From contig JBKPDV010000134.1 in NCBI GenBank assembly GCA_046728075.1, forward strand, positions 1 through 6,662: a DNA stretch of 6,662 nucleotides, written 5' to 3'. The notes under the pieces are model-generated. The model saw nothing but the letters and a program-made list of their open reading frames with translations. It did no database searches and was not told the DNA's origin. Shown in pieces: positions 1-5,129 of this stretch. This stretch comes from JBKPDV01 sp046728075. GTDB taxonomy: Bacteria; Acidobacteriota; Thermoanaerobaculia; UBA5066; Gp7-AA6. The translations under genes were made by a program, and so were the position numbers. How positions within the stretch are numbered: the stretch's first letter is position 1; every line of letters starts with the position of its first letter.

Positions 1-72
1 CGTGGGTGTCCTCTCTCTTTAGGAAGAGCAGATGCTTCGAGGAGAGTCGTGGCGGAGAGGGATCGAGTGGAG

Positions 73-1059
73 TCACTTCTTCAAAAAGTCCTCGACGGTC
101 TTGATGAACATCTCCGGCTGATCCACGAAGGTCATGTGGCCGCTCTGAGGCAAGACGACGAGCTTGGAGCCGGCGATTTTTTCCTGCATCACCCGGGATA
201 AGGCCGGATCGCACTCGTCGTGGTCTCCCACGAGGATCAAAGTCGGGATCCGAATCGAAGAGAGACGGTCCGTGTACTCGGCGGAAGCCAGGTTGCCGTC
301 GATCACGAACTCCCCGTGCGACCCCCACATTTCGCGGTAGAGATCCCAGGAGATGTTCCCCGCCGCGTTCGGATCGAAATTGGGGTCGGGCCGCCGCTGA
401 TACAGGTACGGGAAGTAGGCTTCGCCCCATGCCGCGGTCATGTAGTCGGCGGTGTAACGGTTCTTCTCGTAATCCTTCCCGTGGCCGAAGAGGCCGTCCT
501 TCTCCGCCTTCTCGATCCGGCTCTTGAGCTCGGCCGGCATCTTCTCGCGCATGCGCGCGAAGACCTGATTCATCTCCTTCGTCGAGGAGAAGGTCGAGCC
601 GAGGATCAACTTCGAGAGGTTCTCGGGGTACTTCAGCGCGTATGCCTGCGCGAGCACTCCTCCGTAGGAGTGGCCGAGGAGAGCGGGCCGGCCCAGGCGC
701 AACGCCTGCCGGACGGCTTCCACGTCCTCGACCATGTTCTCGACCGTGTAGAGATGCGCGTCCTCCAGCTTCTGCGACCGGCCGGAGCCGCGCTCGTCGA
801 TGAAGACGAGACGGTGATGGCGCGCGAGAGGCAGGAGGTAGGGAAGGAAATAGTCGTGCGAGGCCCCGGGTCCGCCGTGCACGACGAGGAGCGGCGGCCC
901 CTCTCCGAGAGACTGGAAATAGATCAGGACTCCGTTGGCGTCCACGAAGCCTTCCGAGAGCCGAAGGACCACGGGGCTGGAGGACGTCGCCGCCGGCGAT
1001 TTTGCCGCCGCAGCCGCGAAAAGGCAGAGAAAAGCGATGAGGAGAGCTGCTTTTTTCAT
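73..1059 (-). CDS. Exported alpha/beta hydrolase, proline iminopeptidase-like
   Basis: This is a 328-residue alpha/beta-hydrolase fold enzyme resembling the prolyl aminopeptidase / proline iminopeptidase group (peptidase family S33), which removes N-terminal proline or cleaves related amides and esters. Visible motifs are the oxyanion-hole HGGPG (residues 61-65), the strand motif DERGSGRS (88-95; the family usually has DQRG), and the nucleophile elbow GHSYGG with Ser131. The likely catalytic Asp281 lies in VGDHDECDP and the likely His308 in PQSGHMTF. The region at about 160-260 is the variable cap domain that sets substrate choice. The N-terminus (MKK, then a Leu/Ala-rich stretch to about residue 19) looks like a Sec signal peptide, so the enzyme probably works in the periplasm or outside the cell, unlike classical cytoplasmic Pip. 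No good Shine-Dalgarno precedes the ATG (GATCCCGGG abuts it), but this start gives the complete signal peptide. It lies 119 bp downstream of the DUF748 gene on the same strand and may be cotranscribed. The exact substrate is unknown. Confidence 0.9.
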   Translation of the reverse strand: MKKAALLIAFLCLFAAAAAKSPAATSSSPVVLRLSEGFVDANGVLIYFQSLGEGPPLLVVHGGPGASHDYFLPYLLPLARHHRLVFIDERGSGRSQKLEDAHLYTVENMVEDVEAVRQALRLGRPALLGHSYGGVLAQAYALKYPENLSKLILGSTFSSTKEMNQVFARMREKMPAELKSRIEKAEKDGLFGHGKDYEKNRYTADYMTAAWGEAYFPYLYQRRPDPNFDPNAAGNISWDLYREMWGSHGEFVIDGNLASAEYTDRLSSIRIPTLILVGDHDECDPALSRVMQEKIAGSKLVVLPQSGHMTFVDQPEMFIKTVEDFLKK

Positions 1060-1106
1060 CCCGGGATCGTACTCGAAGCGAGGGATCTGCTCTCGGCGGT
1101 GCTGTC

Positions 1107-1122
1107 CGGAGCGGAACCTCCG
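1107..1122. other. Small inverted repeat in the DUF748-hydrolase gap
   Basis: CGGAG (1107-1111) and CTCCG (1118-1122) form a perfect 5-bp inverted repeat around a 6-base loop. It sits between the hydrolase start and the tandem repeat. No T-rich tract follows on the minus strand, so it does not qualify as an intrinsic terminator. It may be chance in G+C-rich DNA. Confidence 0.2.
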
Positions 1123-1175
1123 TCGCTGCGCTTCTCAGGATGAAAGCAGTCGCTTCGCTCTTCGCGATGACAGCA
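1122..1175. repeat. 27-bp sequence in direct tandem, two copies
   Basis: Copy 1 (1122-1148) and copy 2 (1149-1175) abut with no spacer. By eye they match at 21 of 27 positions, sharing GTCGCT at the left, CGCT and GATGA in the middle, and AGCA at the right end. The array starts three bases past the DUF748 stop codon, in its 3' untranslated region and upstream of the hydrolase gene. On the minus strand copy 1 contains TCATCCTGAGAAGCG followed by CAGCGAC. From memory this resembles a short intergenic repeat family (of the form GTCATCCTGAG...AGCG.AGCGA) scattered through many high-GC genomes. That identification is recollection and was not searched. It could serve as a transcript-end or RNA-stability element, or be a passive repeat. 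Confidence 0.7.
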
Positions 1176-1178
1176 GCG

Positions 1179-2861
1179 CTACTTTTTCTTCTGAATCCCC
1201 AGCGCCTCGTCGAAGCCCGGCAGGATCGCGCGGAAGAACGCGTTCTCGATTAGGCGGCCGATGACCTGCCAGGTGCTCGTCTTCGCTCCTCCCACGCGCC
1301 CCTGGATGTCGGCCTTCGTGGCGACCTTGTCGGTGTTCCTGTTCTCGAGCAGCTTCGCCACGCCTCCGACCAACTTCTCGTACAGCTTGCGGAAGAAAGT
1401 CTTGTCGGCGTCCTGGCGCTTGTCGTAGACCTTCATGTTTTCGAACAGCGGCTTGATGTAGCCGGTGATCTCGCCGTTCTTGACGTGGAGCTCCGTGTAG
1501 AGGGAGAAGTCACCCTGGACCACGTCGAACTTTCCATAGGCCCGCAGGATGTCGTTCATCGTCGTCAGGTCGGTGTGCTCGATCGAGGCATTCAGGTCGA
1601 AGTCGGGGCCGTTGGCGTCCGGCCGGAAGCGCGCGGTCGCCCTCGTCACGCCGCTGCCCATGAACTTGCCTTCGAGCTTCGCGTGCGCGGGACCTTCCTT
1701 GAAATGGTTCGAGAGATTCGTGACGGTCAGGTTCACCGGCGCGAGAAACGCTCGGTAGGCGGGGTTTTTCGCCTTGTTGATGAGCCCGACGTCGCAATGG
1801 GCGAGATCGAAGCGATCGAGCTTCAAGAGCATGCCGGGCTTGTTCGCGGTTTTGCTGACAGCCGCCTTCACCTGCTCCCGGCGCGCGTACTCCGCGTTGG
1901 CCGTCGGGAGAGTGTGGACGAGGTCCAGGCGCATGTCGGAGACCTTGAGGTCCTTCAGATGCGCGAAATTCGTCTTCGGGGAGAACTCGAGCTCACCGGA
2001 TGTGTCGAGCACGCCTCCGCGGATCGAGAGGTTCGATCGCGCGACGAGAGGCCGGAAATAGTCGATCGGGACCTTGCCGAGCCGCAACATCGCATGGAAG
2101 CCGGGATAAGGCTCGGAGAGGAAATCCGCGTGGCCGTCGAGTGCGCCGCGGCCGGTGTCGAAGATGATTCCTTCGGCGTGGATCGGCGACGGGTAGACAT
2201 GCTCCTTGGAATGGATGTTGCGGATGTTGTCGGCGCGGATCGCCAGATGCGAGATGCGCAGCGGACGCCTGGGGTCCTCGTCGATGTAGGTGATCTCCCC
2301 TTCGTTGACGCGAAGCAGGTTGATCTTGAACGGATAGATCTTCAGCAGCGCCTCCTGCCACCCCTTTTCCTTGATCGGCGTGGGGTCCGAGATCTCGTTC
2401 TGCAGCTGTGGGAGGTTCACGTAGACCTTCGGATGGTCGAGGAGGAAGTCGGTCACCAGGTGCGCCGTGAAAAGCTCCTTCCATTGCAGGTTGGCGTGAA
2501 GCTTCGGAAAAACGGCGACGGGCGGATTCGGATGCGCCTGCTGGCGGACCGTCAGATCCTTCAGATCCACCGCGAGCCCGAAGAGCTGAAAGTGGGCATG
2601 GGGGAGCGTCACCGTGTACCCCTTGAGGCTCTGGTTCATTCCGCGTTCCATCCTGCGCCGTAGCGGCTCGTCCCAGAAAAAGGACGCGATGAAGAGAAGG
2701 AGCAGAAGGCCGACGATGGATCCCGCGATCCAGAGGCCGGTCTTCGAGGCTCCTCTGCCCAACCTCCGAGCAAAGGATCGTGGCCGCGCTGCTCGGGGCT
2801 TCGGGCTGTCCTCGGGAGGAGGCGTGGTTCGCTGGGGTGACCGATGCGCGTGCTGCGCCAT
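1179..2861 (-). CDS. DUF748 / AsmA-like membrane-anchored envelope protein
   Basis: This is a 560-residue protein with the layout of DUF748 family proteins, which are distant relatives of AsmA. A basic, proline-rich N-terminal tail (about 1-40) is followed by one transmembrane helix (about 42-63) and a long periplasmic part. Family-like features are the post-membrane segment ending NQSLKGYTVTLPHAH (about 76-90), LKDLTVRQQAHPNPPVAVF (about 100-118), and the C-terminal IENAFFRAILPGF close to the end. No catalytic motif is visible. AsmA-like proteins form elongated beta structures linked to envelope lipid handling or outer-membrane upkeep; the specific role here is unknown. I chose the ATG at 2861 because AAAAGG (2868-2873, minus strand) lies six bases upstream. 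An in-frame ATG at 2930 would add 23 residues, has no ribosome binding site and would overlap the opposing promoter region. The protein ends in a KKK tail. It is divergent from the S9 peptidase gene and upstream of the hydrolase on the same strand. Confidence 0.88.
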   Translation of the reverse strand: MAQHAHRSPQRTTPPPEDSPKPRAARPRSFARRLGRGASKTGLWIAGSIVGLLLLLFIASFFWDEPLRRRMERGMNQSLKGYTVTLPHAHFQLFGLAVDLKDLTVRQQAHPNPPVAVFPKLHANLQWKELFTAHLVTDFLLDHPKVYVNLPQLQNEISDPTPIKEKGWQEALLKIYPFKINLLRVNEGEITYIDEDPRRPLRISHLAIRADNIRNIHSKEHVYPSPIHAEGIIFDTGRGALDGHADFLSEPYPGFHAMLRLGKVPIDYFRPLVARSNLSIRGGVLDTSGELEFSPKTNFAHLKDLKVSDMRLDLVHTLPTANAEYARREQVKAAVSKTANKPGMLLKLDRFDLAHCDVGLINKAKNPAYRAFLAPVNLTVTNLSNHFKEGPAHAKLEGKFMGSGVTRATARFRPDANGPDFDLNASIEHTDLTTMNDILRAYGKFDVVQGDFSLYTELHVKNGEITGYIKPLFENMKVYDKRQDADKTFFRKLYEKLVGGVAKLLENRNTDKVATKADIQGRVGGAKTSTWQVIGRLIENAFFRAILPGFDEALGIQKKK

Positions 2862-2867
2862 AGGAAA

Positions 2868-2873
2868 CCTTTT
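2868..2873 (-). promoter_or_regulatory. Ribosome binding site deciding the DUF748 start
   Basis: Read on the minus strand, AAAAGG ends six bases before the ATG at 2861. It is a moderate Shine-Dalgarno match at normal spacing. The competing upstream ATG at 2930 is preceded by a pyrimidine-rich stretch (TTTTTCCTCCCG) with no such match, so this site favours the shorter protein. Confidence 0.6.
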
Positions 2874-2931
2874 CGCAAGCGATATGCCAGCCTGGCTCGG
2901 CGCGCCAGGGCGTATTCTTCGCTGGCGCATC

Positions 2932-2937
2932 GGGAGG
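2932..2937 (+). promoter_or_regulatory. Strong ribosome binding site of the S9 peptidase
   Basis: GGGAGG, with core GGAGG at 2933-2937, lies four bases (AAAA) before the ATG at 2942. This near-perfect Shine-Dalgarno fixes the start of the S9 peptidase. It is also a useful local yardstick for judging the kup start, which has the same GGAGG core. Confidence 0.85.
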
Positions 2938-2941
2938 AAAA

Positions 2942-5065
2942 ATGAAGCGAGCCTTAGGATTTCTGCTCTTCGTGTTCGTCGCTTCGCTCGGCGGCGCTGC
3001 GGAGAAGCGGCCGATCAGCGAGAAGGATCTGCTCCAGTTTCACTGGGTCGCCGATCCAGAGATCTCACCGGACGGGCGATCGATCGCGTACGTCCTGGTC
3101 TCCGTGAACGAGAAGGAAGATCGTTACGACACGAACGTCTGGGTCGTGCCCGCCGCGGCCGGATCGGAACCGCGAAAACTCACAGAGGGACCGCGAGACT
3201 TCGCGCCTCGCTGGTCTCCCGACGGCCGGACTCTCGCTTTCCTGCGCAGCGGTCCGGAAAAAGATCATCCGCTGTCGCAGCTCTATCTGCTGCCGATGGC
3301 GGGCGGCGAGCCTCGGAAGCTGACCGACTTGCCGCGAGGCACGAGCCCGGCCGCCTGGTCTCCCGACGGCAAGCGAATCGCTTTCACGAGCGGGACCACT
3401 GACAAGGATCTCGAGGATCAGAAAGCGGAAAAGAAGGGGGACAAGCCCAAGAAGAGCGATGTCCGTGTCATTACCCGAGCCGTCTATCGGCGCAACGGCG
3501 GAGGTTGGATCGATCCGACTCATCCGTCGCACGTCTGGGTGGCCGATGTGGCCGGCGACGGCCTCGCGGCGGCGCATCCCGTGACGTCGGGCCATTACGA
3601 CGAAGGCGAGATCGCGTGGAGCCGCGACGGCTCGCGCATCCTCTTCGTCTCCGACCGCGTCGACGAGCCTTATTACGATCCTCCGGACTCAAACCTCTAT
3701 GCTGTCCCTGCCGCCGGCGGAGCCGCCGACACGGTCATCGACATCCAGGGCCCCGTGCGCGAGGCCCGGACTTCTCCCGACGGCAGGCGTTTCGCGTTCG
3801 TCGGTTTCGTAAACCCTCCCGCGGTTCAATCTCACACGCGCTCGGATGTGTTCCTCTGGGAGAAGGGGGCGGCGACGCCTCTGACTCCCGGCGCGGAGTT
3901 CGAGGTCGGAAGCGGCGTCGGCGGCGACCAGCACGCGCCTCGCGGCGGGAATCCCGGCGGACTGATCTGGACGCCCGACGGCCGGCGGATCCTGACGGCG
4001 GCGACGCTTCACGGCCGCTCGAACCTCGCCTCGATCGACCTCGCGACCAGAAAGTTCGAGTGGTTCACAACGGGGGATCACGACCTGATGGCCTATACCG
4101 CGACGCCCGACGCCTCGAGGTTCGCGGTGACCATCGGAGACGACACGCATATTGGCGATCTGTACCTCTTCGAGACCGCCGCACGGAAGCTCACGCAGCT
4201 CACTCACGTCAATGACGCTCTCTTGTCTCAGCTCGCGCTCTCGCAGCCGGAGGAGATCTGGTATACGAGCTTCGACGGCCGGAAGATCAACGGATGGATT
4301 CTCAAACCTCCGGGCTTCGATCCGGCCAGAAAGTACCCCTTCATCCTCGAGATTCACGGCGGCCCCCACGCCTGCTACGGCAACACGTTCACGCACGAGT
4401 TCCAGTGGATGGCGGCCAGGGGCTACGTCGTCCTCTACACGAATCCGCGCGGATCGACCTCCTATGGCCAGGACTTCGCCAACGTGATCCAGTACCGCTA
4501 TCCCGGCGACGACTACAAGGACCTGATGCTCGGGGTCGACGAGGTCGTCAAGCGCGGCTACATAGACGAAAAGCGAATGGGGGTGACAGGCGGCTCCGGC
4601 GGAGGCCTGCTCACCAACTGGACGGTGACTCAGACGAACCGGTTCCAGGCGGCGGTCTCCCAGCGTTCGGTGGCCGACTGGTTGAGCTTCTGGGCCACGG
4701 CGGACTTCACGCTCTTTACCCCCTCCTGGTTCCGAAAGAATCCGTACCAGGATCCGGAGGAGTTCCTGGCGCGGTCACCCGTGCGCTACGCGGAGAAGAT
4801 TTCGACACCGATGCTCTTCGTCGAGGGGGACGACGATCTGCGCACGCCTCCGACGCAAGGGGGCGAGGCGATGTTCCGCGCGCTCAAGGCGCAGAAGAAG
4901 ACCGCCGTCATGGTCCGTTTTCCCGGCGAAACGCACGAGCTCTCCCGATCGGGCAAGCCTTCGCACCGAGTCGAACGCCTCCAGCACATCGTCAACTGGT
5001 TCGAGAAGTATCTGAAGGGGGAGAAGATCGACACTTACGACCTCTATTCCGCCGCTGCGGATTGA
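2942..5065 (+). CDS. Exported S9 family serine peptidase (acylaminoacyl-peptidase/DPP type)
   Basis: This is a 707-residue prolyl-oligopeptidase-family (S9) enzyme, expected to cleave short peptides. A signal peptide (residues 1 to about 20, hydrophobic core GFLLFVFVASL) suggests periplasmic or extracellular action. The beta-propeller (about 35-430) shows seven PD40/TolB-like motifs: ISPDGRSIAYV (41), WSPDGRTLAF (91), WSPDGKRIAF (139), WSRDGSRILF (227), TSPDGRRFAF (278), WTPDGRRILT (343) and TPDASRFAV (388), consistent with seven blades. A lysine-rich loop (about 156-173) interrupts it. The C-terminal alpha/beta-hydrolase domain has oxyanion HGGP (472-475), NPRGSTSYG (501-509), nucleophile Ser552 in GGSGGG, Asp632 in EGDDDLRTPP and His665 in GETHELS, so the triad is complete. 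The elbow has Gly where many S9 enzymes have Tyr (GGSYGG). Length is typical for bacterial members. The start is fixed by GGAGG four bases upstream. kup follows 64 bp later on the same strand. Substrate preference cannot be read from the sequence. Confidence 0.95.
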   Translation: MKRALGFLLFVFVASLGGAAEKRPISEKDLLQFHWVADPEISPDGRSIAYVLVSVNEKEDRYDTNVWVVPAAAGSEPRKLTEGPRDFAPRWSPDGRTLAFLRSGPEKDHPLSQLYLLPMAGGEPRKLTDLPRGTSPAAWSPDGKRIAFTSGTTDKDLEDQKAEKKGDKPKKSDVRVITRAVYRRNGGGWIDPTHPSHVWVADVAGDGLAAAHPVTSGHYDEGEIAWSRDGSRILFVSDRVDEPYYDPPDSNLYAVPAAGGAADTVIDIQGPVREARTSPDGRRFAFVGFVNPPAVQSHTRSDVFLWEKGAATPLTPGAEFEVGSGVGGDQHAPRGGNPGGLIWTPDGRRILTAATLHGRSNLASIDLATRKFEWFTTGDHDLMAYTATPDASRFAVTIGDDTHIGDLYLFETAARKLTQLTHVNDALLSQLALSQPEEIWYTSFDGRKINGWILKPPGFDPARKYPFILEIHGGPHACYGNTFTHEFQWMAARGYVVLYTNPRGSTSYGQDFANVIQYRYPGDDYKDLMLGVDEVVKRGYIDEKRMGVTGGSGGGLLTNWTVTQTNRFQAAVSQRSVADWLSFWATADFTLFTPSWFRKNPYQDPEEFLARSPVRYAEKISTPMLFVEGDDDLRTPPTQGGEAMFRALKAQKKTAVMVRFPGETHELSRSGKPSHRVERLQHIVNWFEKYLKGEKIDTYDLYSAAAD

Positions 5066-5079
5066 GTCGGAGGCCGTTG

Positions 5080-5116
5080 TCGCCTTTTCGCGGCACGAAA
5101 GCCGCTAACAAGGCGA
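5080..5116 (+). promoter_or_regulatory. Nested hairpin in the kup leader
   Basis: The outer arms TCGCCTT (5080-5086) and AAGGCGA (5110-5116) are perfectly complementary over 7 bp. Inside them GCGGC (5090-5094) pairs with GCCGC (5101-5105) around the loop ACGAAA. The two stems are joined by a small internal loop (TTC on one side, TAAC on the other). No T-tract follows, so it is not a standard intrinsic terminator for the S9 gene. It ends three bases before the GGAGG of kup, so it could influence ribosome access, protect or delimit the S9 transcript, or mark a processing site. It does not match any riboswitch class I recognise. Confidence 0.45.
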
Positions 5117-5119
5117 TCT

Positions 5120-5124
5120 GGAGG
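5120..5124 (+). promoter_or_regulatory. Ribosome binding site supporting a CTG start for kup
   Basis: A perfect GGAGG ends five bases before CTG at 5130. This is the only strong Shine-Dalgarno placed correctly for the kup frame. The frame is closed upstream by TAA at 5106-5108 and has no ATG, GTG or TTG before the first membrane helix. The other upstream CTG (5118) has only AAGG four bases away, and that AAGG lies within the hairpin arm. Confidence 0.7.
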
Positions 5125-5129
5125 CGGCA

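Larger units (their letters stand above)
2862..2941. promoter_or_regulatory. Divergent promoter region with GCCAG/CTGGC half-sites
   Basis: This 80-bp gap separates the divergent DUF748 and S9 peptidase genes and must hold the start signals for both unless they are transcribed from further away. Four half-sites alternate in orientation: GCCAG 2886-2890, CTGGC 2892-2896, GCCAG 2904-2908 and CTGGC 2922-2926. The first pair makes an 11-bp palindrome around a single C. The second and third form CCTGGC-N7-GCCAGG (2891-2909). The third and fourth extend to a perfect 7-bp inverted repeat, GCGCCAG (2902-2908) and CTGGCGC (2922-2928), with 13 bases between. This could be an operator for a dimeric regulator acting on both genes. 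A TATTCT at 2913-2918 might be a plus-strand -10 box, but no convincing -35 accompanies it. G+C-rich DNA raises the chance of coincidental arms. Confidence 0.45.

Noticed and set aside
15..28. CTCTT-N4-AAGAG hairpin downstream of the hydrolase stop as a terminator
   Set aside because: It has a 5-bp A/T-containing stem and no T-tract on the minus strand, too weak to call.
220..1143. 307-codon plus-strand frame opposite the hydrolase
   Set aside because: It is antisense to a hydrolase with a complete catalytic triad, and the product has no recognisable fold or motif.
1485..2663. 392-codon plus-strand frame opposite the DUF748 gene
   Set aside because: It is a charged, motif-free shadow of a gene with clear DUF748 features on the minus strand.
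2862..2930. Upstream ATG at 2930 extending the DUF748 protein by 23 residues
   Set aside because: It has no ribosome binding site and runs through the divergent promoter region up to 12 bp from the S9 start. The ATG at 2861 has a proper Shine-Dalgarno.
2978..2989. GTCGCTTCGCTC match to the tandem-repeat core, within the S9 signal-peptide codons
   Set aside because: The 12 bases encode ordinary signal-peptide residues (Val-Ala-Ser-Leu) and the match does not extend to the rest of the 27-bp unit, so it is probably coincidence.
3421..3465. Lysine-rich insertion in the S9 propeller as a sign of a frameshift or fusion
   Set aside because: The frame stays open and resumes normal propeller sequence. 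Charged loops at this position are common in bacterial S9 enzymes.
5066..5129. c-di-AMP (ydaO/kimA-type) riboswitch before the potassium transporter
   Set aside because: Such riboswitches often control K+ transporters but need well over 100 bases. Only 64 are available and the stem arrangement does not match.
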